NCBI GenBank assembly: GCA_027574665.1
Contig: CM050652.1
Coordinates: forward strand, 5,436,589 to 5,500,588
DNA length: 64,000 nt
DNA from: Rhynochetos jubatus
Lineage: Eukaryota; Chordata; Aves; Eurypygiformes; Rhynochetidae
Direction of reading: 5' to 3'
Shown here: positions 35,042 to 47,685 of the stretch, piece after piece
Layout: each line of letters starts with the position of its first letter
How positions within the stretch are numbered: the stretch's first letter is position 1
Made by a program: the position numbers and the translations under genes
Notes under the pieces: model-generated
Database searches by the model: none
What the model saw: the letters and a program-made list of their open reading frames with translations, nothing else
What the model was told of the DNA's origin: nothing

Positions 35042-37469
35042 AGGTAGGTGAATTATATGGATTCTCTTATTTCTATTGATTTGGGCACCGAAAATATTTT
35101 TTTGTGACTGTGCTTTGTTTCTTTTTTTTTTTTTGTTCTAAGTACTGTGCAAACACAGAACAGAAAGGTAGTCTTTACCTGAAGTCTACTCAAAGCTGAT
35201 TCTTCTATACAGTCAAAGTATATCATAGTTAAAGCAGATTTAACTTAGCAGCTTGAGTAGAAATAGGCTGAAAGTTGTAGTTCCCCCTCGCCTCCAGTTT
35301 CTGTGTATTTATGCAAATAAATGCATAGAAATGCAAAGAGTTACCCTCATCTCCTTTCAAAGCTTAGACCTCCCCTGGCAAATACTTACCACTGGTTTTT
35401 TTTCTGAAATAAATAGTCTCCAATTTTACATAAATAGCAATATCTCAGGAGCAATCTAAAAATCTTGCCAATAAAATCATGATCACATGCCCAGCCAAAA
35501 CTGCAACCTGCCTTTCTTCCCTCTCCCTTCCATCCTCAGCATCACCCTTCCAAACAGAAAATGTATGTCTGCTATCAAGTTCTGTGAAGGTTACAAACTC
35601 AAGCCTCAGCTGAGGAAGGTTATGAACAAAGGCCAAGATCCACAAAGGTATTTAAATACGTAATTCTAATTAATTTATATGTGCCTGATCGCAAAAACAT
35701 TTATGTATGTACTCAATTTTCAGTGTCCATGTGATCTTCCTGAAGTCAAAGACATTACTCACCTGCTAAAATAGAGGTCTGTATATTGTGGTTCAGTAAA
35801 GAAGTACCAAATGGAGAGTGTCCTGCCAGCAAATCCCTCTTTTATTAAATTACAGAATGTCACAAATTCTGCATGAATCTTGTGAAGAAGAAGTATTTTT
35901 TTCCTTCCTCTTCTTGTACAAATTTATTTCTGAAACTCTGTCCTACCTAGAGAGAAAAGTAGCAAACCTCCCCAAATACCCATTGACCCTGTCCTACATT
36001 TTCCACATCACTACCAATTGACTGTGAAAGGACTTGAACAAAGTCTCAGTAGAGGATATAAGGGTGGGGTTTATGTCACCTCATATTATGTATCAAAAAA
36101 ATAAATATCTAAATCTGAGCTAGGCTCACTTCAGAGTCAACAGAGACAAGTAGGCACCTCCAGCAATCTATCTCAGGCACCTATGATGGGATAAGATTAA
36201 TCACACTCTGGAGGTGCCCATTTCTCTCCACAAAGGGAGCTTGGGGTGATGAGCTCAGACAGTTTAGTTTTAAGACGTCCAAGTTACAGCAGATGAATTT
36301 TACCTCAAAGACTTGAAGTGTTTTTCTGAAACTCAAAGCAACCTTTTGAAGTTCACTCCTTATCCTTATAGAATACAGGTGTGCCAATATCCAATTTCTC
36401 ATGTTTTTAATTCTATAGGAATAAAGTTATGTATGTCTGTATGTGTGTGTATGTGTATACTTAGTGGCTACACTGTCCAGTTGACCTTCAGCAAATTAAA
36501 ATGCATTTTAATCTGCCTGCATAATGTTTTTGTTGGCAGGTACCACAGAGAAAGTAGTTTCCTACAGGGAGACAGCTGGCATATTTCTGCCCACTGTATC
36601 ATCATTACACAACAAGTGGGATCTTAAGTAGCTTATAGGCCATCCTACAGCTTGATAAGGGTACTTTGTAGTATGGGACTAATTAATATAAGACCTCCCT
36701 CACTTGGGCAACTCTTATGTCTTTATCTTTGTTTACCCTCTCTACCTACCTCATATGATGAATGTCATTAATTATTGCCAATGGTTATGCAATATCCCGG
36801 GGCATGATCCTAACTCCAAGCTAGCCATTGAAGGTGGGAGGAGTGGAATTAGCTCTTAAATGCATATTTACATGGCAGCAGATATCAATACCTTCAGATA
36901 AACTTGAGAAATAGAGCTGCAAATGGTCCGATGAGGCAGAAATGCTTTTACACTATCAAGGAATCAGAATGGTTCAACAAGTAGGCTCTATTATTGCAAT
37001 TTCTTTCCTTTCTATGGTGCTTAAATATCCTTCCCATGTGTCTTCCTTGCCTTGGAGATTCAGAAACTTGAGTGCAGCAATTGCTTGGCTGAGGAATAAT
37101 GCCAACATAATGAAGCACGTGCAATTGAAGCAGCCAAGTCAGTAAGTTATTTCACAAGCCCGATGAATCTGGATGACTCATGCAACCGCACGGAGCAGTC
37201 TGGCTGGTTACAGTCTTTTTTTAAAAAAAAAGGGGACTAGTTGATCTCAGACAAAGAATCCCTTCATGCTTTGCCATGCTAGTGTATAATGAAACACATA
37301 ATTATGATGTTACCAGTGATGTTGCCCAGGCATAAGGCATGGTGAGATGGTCTCATAACCGGTCAGAAAACCCTGCTACCTACTATCTGAGCTCCGATGC
37401 CCTTTCTAACACTCTTTGTCTCTTTTGGGAGATAGGATGAGTAACCTAACCTTGTTTCCTCAAGTAATA

Positions 37470-37600
37470 ATCATAATGATAGGTATAATGGGAATAATAG
37501 TTGTCTCACCTGCCTGACAGGGAGAAGGTGCTGTGAGAATTAATTAGTTTGTGAAGCACTTTGAAGATAAGTGCTATGTTATTAATAAGTAAAACCCACT
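37470..37600 (+). mobile_element. MIR-type SINE fossil
   Basis: 'ataatgggaataatagttgtctcacctgcctgacaggg' is followed by 'gtgctgtgagaattaattagtttgtgaagcactttgaagataagtgctatgttatt'. These match the MIR core ('aaaatggggataatagtacctacctc...gggttgttgtgaggattaaatgag') and 3' end. The copy has a small insertion in the middle. Confidence 0.7.
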
Positions 37601-37872
37601 GCACTTAGATACAACTTGCAAGTGATTGTATTGTATTACAGTGCTTAGATAACACAGAGATAGTTGCCTTAGAAATACCAATAAAAGAGAGTTGAAGACA
37701 TAAATAACCACCAGATTTCTTGTGTTTTCATTTTGCGTCACAATTTCTCCTGGCTTAATGATATTTAGCTTCTAAAATATGTTTCAGTAATGGAAATTAT
37801 TACCTGCATTTTAAAGATGTCGCAGGAGAAAGGAAAAACGGTGAGTTATGGTGAATAAATACTACCCAAGAG

Positions 37873-37926
37873 TGAAAATGGAATGACCTCTTCAGGGCCT
37901 CTTCCAACCCTGTGATGTGTAATCTT
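37873..37926 (+). mobile_element. CR1 LINE extreme 3' end
   Basis: 'gaatgacctcttcagggcctcttccaaccctgtgatgtgtaat' matches the CR1 terminus 'gatgacctcttgaggtcccttccaaccctatgattct'. Only about 50 bases remain. Confidence 0.6.
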
Positions 37927-39494
37927 TAAAGATAGTTCCTTAACCCCAATTCAGATCATCCAGTACAGCTGTCTGCTCATCGAACTTGGCTACCAGGATT
38001 CGGAGTACAGTTCAGGGGCAGAGTGAATAATATTCACCTGAGAGCAACATTGTGAATGTGTGAAAACTGGCAAGAATTGTCACCTCTCAAATGTAATTAA
38101 GAAAGAGAATAAGGAAGTTTAGTATCTTTTGGGTCAGTAATATTTACTGGTACTGACCGGATGTGAATTGTTGAGCTGACAGCAGGAGCTGCAGGGTTAT
38201 TTCAAATCTGGAAGCCTGAAAAAGGCTGCTTGGAGGAAAATTAGTAAATATGTGAAAATAAATAAGTTACTATAGAATTGCTCACACTTACTTTTGATTA
38301 TCAGAGTTCATTAGCCTGTGAAGAATAAAAGGAGGTGGAAGAAGAAAGGTAAGGCAGGTGTTGGTGGTGAAGGCTTCTGATTCCACCCAGATGACCTGAC
38401 CCTTGCTTGTGAAGCAGGAGGTCCTTGAACAATGTCATGGAATTTTTTCTCTCCACGTGGCACTACACTGTTTATCATGCTGTCACTGGGAAGTGTCCAT
38501 GCCATGTTTATAGTACTACGATGTTTATGATACATAGCTTTTGCTTCAGGGCAACATTTCAAGGTGGACAGCTACCTGAAGGACTTGATGTGGCTGATTA
38601 ACTTTACTTCCAGTTTCGAGTGTGATGCAGGGCTTCTGAATCCTTCACAATCTCTCCTAATTTCTTTAAAAAAACACCAAAACAACAAAACAGTATATAT
38701 ATCTCTATATATATGGATAGTGAATAATGTGAAACTACAAGACTTACAAAATTACCATGATGCTGAAAACTATGGGCTATCAGAACTGCATAGAGACAAC
38801 AAGGATATCTTCCTGATCCTCTTGTTCCTAAAAATCAGGAGAGAAATGGAGCTGTTTCTTGGCTGAGCAACACAAGACTTGACACCCACCTCAGCAGTGC
38901 TGGCAGCACCCAGAAGAGGGCGGTGGTATATGCAAACAATGGCCACTTTATTTTCTTTGGAAACAGGGAGACTGGAGGTCATAAAAATAAACTGAAAGCC
39001 ATTTCTATTCCGTTCTCTGCTGAATATGGGGGTGTAGCTTCCGTAAATGTTAATGAGAGATCACGTGCATCGAAAGAAGCACATCCTCTTTTGTGAAGAC
39101 AAGATGAAAGCCTTTTTAAAAATGTGACCTACTGGTGGAAAAGGCATACGTTCAGATGAAACCTATGGGTTTATAGTGATGGGCTAGATTTATTTTTTTA
39201 ATACAATACATTTTGTTAAGAAGAAGGATTAAAGTATTTGCCAAAATGATTTGTGTTGACAAAATGGCTTAGTACATTTGGCAGATTTATTTTATGAAGC
39301 AGAATAAATTAAGGTGTCTCGTAAAAAATGTGGGTTATATCCAGTGAAACAATTTCAAGTATTTCAGAAACTCTATTTTTATTCACTTTGCAAACGTGCT
39401 TAGTTGAACTGCCAGTCACTGTTACATTTCCATTTCCAAGCAATTAATTAAAATCCCAAATCAGGTTTTTTCTTGATCATGCCAGCAGGAGTTG

Positions 39495-39508
39495 GTTGCC
39501 ATGGTAAT
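39495..39508 (+). promoter_or_regulatory. X-box-like RFX site
   Basis: 'gttgccatggtaat' is a near-perfect match to the RFX X-box (GTTGCCATGGYAAC type), an inverted repeat bound by RFX factors that control ciliary and other genes. It sits in unique, repeat-free sequence (about 39380-39850) with several CpG words and a 'caattaattaaa' box at 39441, a setting compatible with an enhancer. Binding is inferred from the motif only. Confidence 0.5.
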
Positions 39509-39879
39509 AGGACGATCAGTAGCATTTGGGAGGGAGGAGAGGGAGAAAAAATGTTCTGCGTTTGGGCTTTTATTATTGAAACATAAGTGCAGGTCTGGAG
39601 GAGTGTGTTGGCTGATTTGTGCAAGCCTGTGGCCCCAATGGTGACAACTGGAAGTGAACGAGGGTTTTCGGGATTATATTATTGTCAAGGATATCATTTG
39701 GTCCAATGTAGAAATCATTAGTAAAGCCTTTTTAGTACTACAGTCTATAGGTTGAAACAGCGAATGCAGCTGATCGCAGAGAGTTTCAGCAGTGCTAAGG
39801 AGGATTTTTCTATCTGTAATTGCTCACATTTGCAGAGAGCTATCAAATATAATGGTTTTTCTCCCCCATAGGCCTGCAA

Positions 39880-42595
39880 ACCTTTAGATTTGAAGCACAT
39901 TTTCAGACAATACTCTTAGATCCATGGCTGCTTCTGAGAGCTGTGGCATATGAGGGTTTAAGAAAGCTTGTAGTAGTTGTAAGTAGTTGGAGTGGCAAAG
40001 TTTTATGGGTTGGTGTCAGGAATAGGTGGCTGGGGGGAGGACAACATTTGGTGAACCAGGAAGGAGGAGAGGGTGAACAAGTCCTTCACTGAAGCAAGCA
40101 TGGAAAACAGACCCCTTCCTGAAGGAGGGAACAGGTCCAAGAGAGAAGAGCTTATCTGGGACAATTTCTTTAACATTCAGTGGGATTTAACAGCCATTTC
40201 TACCACAGAAGATCAAACTTCCTTCCAGCAGTGACAAATGTGTCATGTCCATCAAAGCCCAATGAAGCTGTTACAAATACTCCCATGGACATCTCTGGGC
40301 TTGGGGTCAAGGGTGTCTGTTCAGGGAGACATCTGTATCAGTAGCACTGAATGATGTTCAATTTTCTGATTCAACTGCTAACACGCCGAATATGTTCTTC
40401 CCTTTGATATGATATCTCATCCTGACCTCTTCATTGCTGCTGTTAATAATTCCTGTCTTTGGTCAGAGCCTGTAGTGGAGACCTGAGAAACTCTTGCCTC
40501 CTTATTGTCCCCAGGGGTGACTCTAGTCCCCTCCAGTGTGAGCCCTTTAAACCCAGTTCAGGGCAATTCTGTTGCACTTGAACCAGCAGTTAGTTGTATC
40601 TGAGTTGAAAAGCATGACCTTAGTCATCTCAGGGGTTAGGGGAAAATGGCATTTGCCTTGTTCATCGTCTGAGGAGAGCCACAAACTAGACACAAACAGG
40701 CCAAACCTCACGCTGGCGTAACTGTTAGCACATCTACACTGTGAAATGGATGTAGAGATGCTCCCAACTTCAATGAATCCCCAAAATTTTGGTTTTCCAC
40801 TTCAAACTTGATCTGTTTTAAATGTGATCAGCTTCACTACGTGGCCTTACTGTGTCCCAGAGGTAGGAGAATGAAGCAAATAAGAGAAAATGTGGTGGCA
40901 GATGGAAGAAGTTGAGTTACTAACACAAAAACTTGTGAATCCAGAGCCTTGGTTGAAAAGTAGCAGTCAGCAGGACACTGAGTCATGGAGCTAAAGCTCT
41001 CTCCTGCTCCTTCAACAGCATGTTGCCCAACACAGTCCAGTTTAAGCATGCTCTGGACTGGTTTATGCCTGGCTGTGTTGTGCCTTAGGGTCCTTTACAG
41101 CCTTGAGGACATAGACATGGAAAAATAATTTCAGCAGACCTCAATATTGCCATTGTTCAGCTGCTGATGCTGTGTCAAAGAGGGATAGTAGCAGAGAGAT
41201 TCCCTGGATCGTTAGGCTGTATTAATGCAGAGGAACACAGTCCTTCACATATGGTGCTTGTTAAGCCCGCCATGAAATCAGGAGATTGGTAACAGAATTA
41301 CAACATGCTTAGGGTTATAGGTCATACGCCAAATTTCATCCTTATGTATTAGCTGGAAATTAACCTGAAAATAATTAGGAAAGAATCCAGATATGAAAAA
41401 GGAAAGATTTTGAAAACATTAAGATTTCATGTCTTACTGAAGCAAAAATTCACATGTGAAAGAGTCTGAAAACACTGCCTGATGGCCTAACACTCTTGCT
41501 GGGGAAGAGAGTGTCTTTAATAAAGCTCTTTGACAAGATCCTCGCTCAGCTGTCACTTCAGAAAAGCCTCACCTGGCCCTGAGATTTGTTACTCGCCTTG
41601 TGCTTGCACTGTCTTGGTAGGAGCTCAGTGTGGTTGAGATCTGAATGAGTTCAGATGGAGTTAAAGAGGCCAACAAGGGATTTATTGATTTGGATATATC
41701 AATTTGCACTAGTCCAAACAAGTTGGGTTCAGGGTCCCACAAACTCCAAGGGCTGCAGGGCAAAAGCTGAGCTTTTGATCTTCTGTGCATTAGGATGTAC
41801 TTATAATATAATGATTCAGGGCTTTCTCTAGTGTCTCAGTCTGGGTGGGAGGGGATTTGAGAATAATTGCTCTCTTTGTCTTTTCCACTCTGAAGAACTT
41901 TTCTAAAGTTTTATTATATAACTATTCTTATCATTATATGGTGACCTCATTTCTTCTCTTTTCCCTGGCATTTATCTAACTCTTCACTGACCTTGGACAC
42001 CCATCTCACATTCATGCTCCTATGTATAGGCTTCTAAACTTTAGGGCATCAGGCATGTAGATTAAGATACTCGATTTAGATAAAATGACTCATGATTTTA
42101 CATCCTTGGTGGGACCTGGCTAGAGCATTTTGGAAACAAAGTCTACATTCATGTCACCTGAACTAGGTGTCCAGTGCCATCTGAAAGCCCTCCATAAATT
42201 TGAGATATTGATATGGGACTGGTAGATGGGATACAGGATCTGCAAGAGACGCCCCTTTGGAGGAACAATTGGTAAAATACTGTGTACCAAGTGAACCTCT
42301 AATGGCACTTGGCACACTGAGGAATGTGAGTAAAGCCTTACATGACTAGATTAGACCAGATGCACAGTTTTGTGATTGCTGAAATTTGTTGAACTGAGCC
42401 TTACCTTCACTATCTTCCACATAAGAGGTATGTAATCTGAGGTTCTTTTTAAGAAATCAGAGTTTACTGACAGCGTGAGGTCAGCAGACAATAATAATCT
42501 GTAAATGAATAAAGGAGGAATTTCACCCCAGTGATATCTCTATCTATCTATATGTTCTTGAGTTTTAATATTTTTTTCAGTTTTACACAAAATCC
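39880..42595. other. Unique DNA, no gene seen
   Basis: There are short frames only, with no family resemblance. No dated repeat could be recognised. Confidence 0.4.
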
Positions 42596-42765
42596 TTCTA
42601 TTCAGAAGAAAATAAACTGCTGTCTATAATATATATGTGATCTTAGAGTATTTAATATATTCACATTATTAAGCATTTAAAAATATATGTATTTAGTTAT
42701 GTATATATTTCTACATAATATATACTATTGTTATAGTGATGTTATATGTAAACCAGCATGCTAAA
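42596..42765. repeat. AT-rich low-complexity stretch
   Basis: The sequence is dominated by TATA, ATAT and TTTAAT words with very little G or C, ending near 'gttatatgtaaacc'. There is no regular unit. Confidence 0.7.
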
Positions 42766-43020
42766 GTGAAAGGACGTTTTTAAAAATATCTTAAAAAATA
42801 TTAGGATAAAGTATCTTGAAGGCACACATACAGAAAAGAAAGTATTGCAAAATTAGAAATTAAAATCTGTTGTTTTATGAAAAAGCACAGTTATGGAGCC
42901 ATTAACTCAATAATTAAGCTCCATTAACTCAGCCATGTATTTTTATTATACAATAGACATGCTCTTATATCTGTAGACAGTCTTCGTTGAAAGTGACTGT
43001 CTTGCTTTTATTCCTAATAG

Positions 43021-43253
43021 GAGTGAAGTCAACTCAGATTCACTCAGATGACATGGAGGCCAACTGTCCTGTCAGTGAGAAGATGAACTGTGAGAAAATG
43101 ATTGCATCCTTTTTTGAAACATCAGTTTCATCGAGCACCGTAGGGTCTCCAAGTCATTGCAGAAATTCTACAGAGAATGCACGATTTTCTCAATATCTGC
43201 TGAAAATCAAACTTTTGAAGTGGAAGAAAAAAAAGAAAAATAACCTGTCTTAA
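43021..43253 (+). other. Weak terminal-exon-like segment
   Basis: 'ttgcttttattcctaatag' ends at 43020, and the following frame is open for about 77 codons to a stop at 43253. The peptide begins with a mixed sequence (IHSDDMEANCPVSEKMNCEK) and ends in a lysine run encoded by an A-rich tract. No family is recognised. Only a TCA|GTGAGA donor-like site is present, at 43074. Confidence 0.15.
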
Positions 43254-43774
43254 AACAATATAAAGAAACTCCACTACTGTCCATATTTGAGATCTCAATG
43301 AATTTGAAACGCATATGATATTTGAAGAGTGTGTTATGACTGAGATAATTTGGCATAAAAATATTCCTAATGACAGATGAAACACTTTTAGAGTGCTTGT
43401 TAAATTCAATGAGTCCAGAAGTTTTTTTTTGCATCTAAGGAATAAGTGCTGTGATTTTTGTGGAGGATGTGTTATATTATTTCACACATAAGTAAATATT
43501 TAACTCACTCATTCTAGATGTCAAGCATGACTCCTCCCAAACCAGGAACCACAACTACTTTTTTCACATTTGAAAAGTTCAGTTTTCTCCCTACTATCCC
43601 ATCACAGTATAGATTACATGAAGTTTTACCCCTAAGGCCAGAATAAAATTCCACTAATTAACATTCTAGAGACTTTAAACTAATCACTGTTTCTCCTAGA
43701 CCCTCATTAGGAGCAACTGAGTCTTCTGTCACATTTGGTTAATTGAATACTACTGACTTTGACCAGAAAACACA

Positions 43775-43845
43775 TTTCTTGTCTTGAGGAAATGGCCTCA
43801 AGTTGTGTCAGGGAAGGTTTAGGTTGGATATCACAGAAAATACTT
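43775..43845 (+). mobile_element. CR1 LINE fragment, plus orientation, truncated by the next CR1
   Basis: 'gaggaaatggcctcaagttgtgtcagggaaggtttaggttggatatca' matches CR1 sense sequence from about 200-250 bases before the 3' end ('gaggaaatggcctcaagttgcgccaggggaggtttaggttggatat'). It stops where the neighbouring CR1 tail begins in the opposite orientation. Confidence 0.7.
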
Positions 43846-44105
43846 ATAGAAATATCGAATGGTTTGGGTTGGAAGTGTCCTTGAAGATGATCTAGTTCCA
43901 ACCCCCCTGCCATGGGCAGGGACACCCTCCACTAGACCAGGTTGCTCCAAGCCTCATCCAGCCTGGCCTTGAATATTTCCAGGGAGAGGGCATCCACAAC
44001 TTCTCTGGGCAACCTGTTCCGGTGCCTCACCACCCTCACTGTGAAGGATTTCTTCTTTATATCTAATCTAAATTCTCCCCACTTCCAGTTTAGGGCTAAC
44101 AATTA
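43846..44105 (-). mobile_element. CR1 LINE 3' end, minus orientation
   Basis: The plus strand reads the CR1 3' end in reverse complement without large gaps: 'gaatggtttgggttggaag', 'agatgatctagttccaacccccctgccatgggcagggacacc', 'actagaccaggttgctccaagcctcatccagcctggccttgaat', 'ccacaacttctctgggcaacctgtt', 'ggatttcttctttatatctaatctaaattc'. This is a canonical, moderately diverged avian CR1 3' fragment of about 260 bases. Confidence 0.92.
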
Positions 44106-44597
44106 AAAAGAACCAGACTAAAGAAAGTTTATCACCTATTCGGCAGAGAATGAAAACAATAGACAGATGATGCTGAGAACCAGTCATTCACGTTTTAACT
44201 AAAATTATGAATGTTAATGAAGCAGCTAATGTAATTAATACCACTAACAAAAGGTGTAAATAAACTGAGAAGTAAGGAAAAACAGGTTAGACAACACATA
44301 CATCTTTTCAAATTGCCTGTACCTGAAGTTCAAATTTTTAGGCTACTTCTGGAATTGGATGGAGCAAGCTCCAGAACTGAGGAATTAATTTTTAGAAATT
44401 TTGGAGGATGAACAAGAGCAGGAATATCACCTGCATTTTAAAAGGAGAAAGAAGAGGACTCTAAATTTTGAGAAACTATTGAAAGAACTACTCTTTTTAC
44501 AGTTTACTCCTAAACCTAAGTTCTGAAAAAAGTATGAACTGCATTTTCAAAAGAAACAAAAAGGTAATAAGGAAAGGAATAGCTTGTTCTTCATGTC

Positions 44598-44845
44598 TAC
44601 TCTGATCAGAGGTAATGGGCTTAAATTTTAGCAAAAAGACTTAGATTAAACAATGGGGAGGAGGAAGTCCCTACATGTAAAGGTAAGTACTGGAGAATGG
44701 CAGTGCGAATCCTCATCAGTGGTAGTTTTAAAAAAGGCTTAGATGAATATTGATCAAGAATTAGGTGGAGGGGATCCTTTCTTGGGCAGAGTAAGAGACG
44801 TGGTGACCTTACAGATTTCACTTCTCTATGCTCACGATCATATCC
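44598..44845 (+). mobile_element. Old CR1 LINE fragment, plus orientation
   Basis: 'taatgggcttaaattttagcaaaaagacttagattaaac', then 'catgtaaaggtaagtactggagaatggc', 'aatcctcatcagtggtagttttaaaaaaggcttagatgaat' and 'gacgtggtgaccttacagatttc' follow the order of the CR1 C-terminal coding end ('ggcttaaattgcagcaagggaggtttaggttgga', 'cactggaataaattgcc', 'tccatcattggagatttttaagagcaggttagac'). It is clearly older than the other copies. Confidence 0.55.
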
Positions 44846-44849
44846 TATA

Positions 44850-47680
44850 TATTACTTGGGATCTGTGGCATCTACTGAAGTATAAATAAGATCATTAGTT
44901 TTCTTGTTCTCTTTTCCATCCAATTTCTAGATGTCAACAGGCCTGTAATGATACCAGTCATCAGAAACATGTTAAAATATTAAGATCTAGATTATTTTCA
45001 TCTGAATTCTGCCTACCTGGGGAGGTCTGGCTAATCTGAAGGAAAATCCTTCTTTGTCATCAATTTACAATTCTGTTCTAAAAAAGGCTCAGTGAAGGAA
45101 ATCCTAATACGCAAAATATCTTAATTATTTTTCATGTGCCTAAATACCTCCTGCAAGTTCATCAAGAATGTTTTAAAAATGCAAAATCCAGGTTGTCTTT
45201 CATTTAAGATGGCGGTCTTGCCTGTCACTGCTCACGAGCAAAATATGAACAATGAAATATGGGATGCAATGCATTTGTCTACACTAATAGTCTGCTTCAA
45301 TGAAAACATTCACTTCTGTGAGAACTTGGAAAGACAAAGCACTAAGAAGTTTTAGAAAGAAAAATAGACCTTTTTTCCTATAGTTGACATTAGGCTCTTT
45401 TAAGGCTTTTTGAAGGTTTGCTTAGGACAAGCTATCCTCAGATACCTCAAAGGTTAAGACATTGACATCACCCATAGCCAGGTAGATGTTTGTGCTTTAA
45501 CTATAAAATGCACGTGTATGAATTTTTCTGTGATGGTGCAATCTCACTGGCAAGCCCAAAGACAAAACCTGTAAGGTAGGTACTGGATATTTTAACCAGT
45601 GTCTTCTAATATCACTTTAATTCCATATGGATGGAACAGCTTTCTGTGGATTAGTCAACATGATTAAAAGGCACACAAATCCTACACCATTATTCCTAAC
45701 ACAAGGAGAGGCAGTGAAAAGATGAAGCGTTTTTTTTTACTGTTGACACTATCATAATTGTAAATATATTTAAACACAGAACAGTCCCAAGATCCAGTGC
45801 TTTTTTTTCTCCTCTTTACTGTTCTTCCAACTACTACACCTAGTCAGGCTGAAATCACCCTTGGAGAAGCTTCTGCTATTCTGCTATTGCTTCTGCTCCG
45901 CTACAGGTATTTTCCAGCGAGAACTATAAAATTGAAAAGACTTTCAACACACTGTTATGACAGCACTGCTCTGAGGAGAAAGAACAGTGATGCACTGCAA
46001 TATTTCTAGAAGTCCAAATGACCAAAAATTAATTGCAAGCATTCACACAGATAGACCTAACTGAACAGATGCCAGAAGAGATTTGCTTGCTAAGAGGGAG
46101 TTACGGAACAATTTTTCACTGGAGAAATTACAGCTGTACTTTGACCATGCTACCCAAGTCATTGCAAGGTGGCCAGTTCTTTGAGTGGGTAGGAGATAAA
46201 GGAATGGCTTACTCAGCTACAACTAGGCAAGATTGATGGACATAAAGTTTTAGATGACAACCTGAAAATGAATTTGATCTAAAAAGTGGATGCGCCTCAA
46301 AGAGTCTGAAATTTCTTATGTTCTCAGTAATAAAAAGCTGTTAACAAAGCATTTTTAAGAGTATTTTATCTGGTATATCATGGAAAAAAGATCTAGATAT
46401 AGGCAGTAATTAAAGATTAACTTTGATTTTGATAATCCTTTTTAATTGCTTTTTTAATTGTGGTGAAATTTTAAAACATTTCTGTGAAGTGCTCTGTGGA
46501 AAAAACGCTGATGTAGAGAGATTAACTAATCAAGATCACTCTATTCTGTTTGAATAACTAGAAAGGAACTTTGAGTGGGTAAGTATAAAATAAATCTTCT
46601 AACTAATGTATGGTTCCATGTAATCTCATCTCACCTTCTGGGAACAATGTATAACAAATTAAGCTTGGATCATGAAATGTCATACAAATCTGGCAGTGAG
46701 ATTTCATTTGGAGAGAAGAACTACTATTCTCTTGGTTCTTAACAGCCATAGAAAATTTCAATTACGTGAGCATCTTGACAAATTCTACCTCCAGGGTATG
46801 GAAGATTTTTAAAAAGTTTTCTTTAACCAACTACTGTGTCCCAAAGAACATCGCCTGGTTTAACTGTCTTGACTCGTACCTGTTTGTAGTTGGCCTAGTC
46901 CCATGGATAAGAAAATAGCTTTTACAGGATATGTGATTATAAAGTAAATCACTAAAAGATGAATATTTTATGTGGCATAGTAAATGTCCTCAAAATAAGC
47001 AGTAAAATAAGGGTGTTGTAATAACACTCTGGTTTTGTCTTCTTCAAAATGTGATGAACCATTAAAGAACTGGATAGACATCTTGGAATTGTATGTAATT
47101 AGACTATTAAGAAAGGAATAAATAAGATGACGCAGAGAAAGTGTTCCTAAGGGAACGCAGAGTGAAACAAATTGAAAATTTGTACAAAGGGGATTGGAGT
47201 GAGGATGAAGCAGAAGAAGTAGAAGAGAAAAACTAAGAGAGAAATATGTACATAATATATACCAGCTATATGCACCAAGATGTCTTTTAGCATCTGGTTC
47301 TTCTACTGCTTTTACATAGAATTGGTTTCATTAAAAGATCTGGTAATTGTGTTACATAGTGGTATGTGCTTGTTTTAAATAATTCATTCCTGGCAACAGT
47401 GAGAGAGACATAAGTCAGAGAAAAATATGCTAAATCTGTATGAATTTTGTAAACCCTGGACATCTTGAAAGATGTTGGTCAAATTCAGCATTGTGAAGAT
47501 TGAAAGTATGCCCCCTATGTTGTGTATTGTGCCTGCATGAGTATCTTATTATGCAAACTTGGACTTTACACAAACTTTTTCCAGAGGAGAAATACTAGAA
47601 ATAATTTGCAGCCTGTGTTCAGAGTAATGAAACTCTTTCATTTCTGTATCCTTCTTGTAGGTACAATATACACAATAACA
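44850..47680. other. Unique AT-rich DNA, no gene seen
   Basis: No recognisable gene or repeat. A purine-rich stretch lies at 47173-47250. A pyrimidine tract ending 'ccttcttgtag' at 47660 looks like a splice acceptor, but no donor partner is evident before the CR1 copy begins. Confidence 0.4.
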
Positions 47681-47685
47681 CAAAA

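Noticed and set aside
36110-36190. 'aggcacctccagcaatctatctcaggcacctatg' as an old sauropsid repeat
   Set aside because: Suggestive wording but too short and diverged to classify.
37780-37845. Possible reversed MIR ('attacctgcattttaaagatgtcgcaggagaaa')
   Set aside because: Only one MIR block is matched, so it is not distinguishable from chance.
42987-43019. Apparent signal peptide at the start of the 43.0 kb frame
   Set aside because: The frame's first codon is TTG, not ATG, and the hydrophobic stretch is the pyrimidine tract of a possible acceptor.
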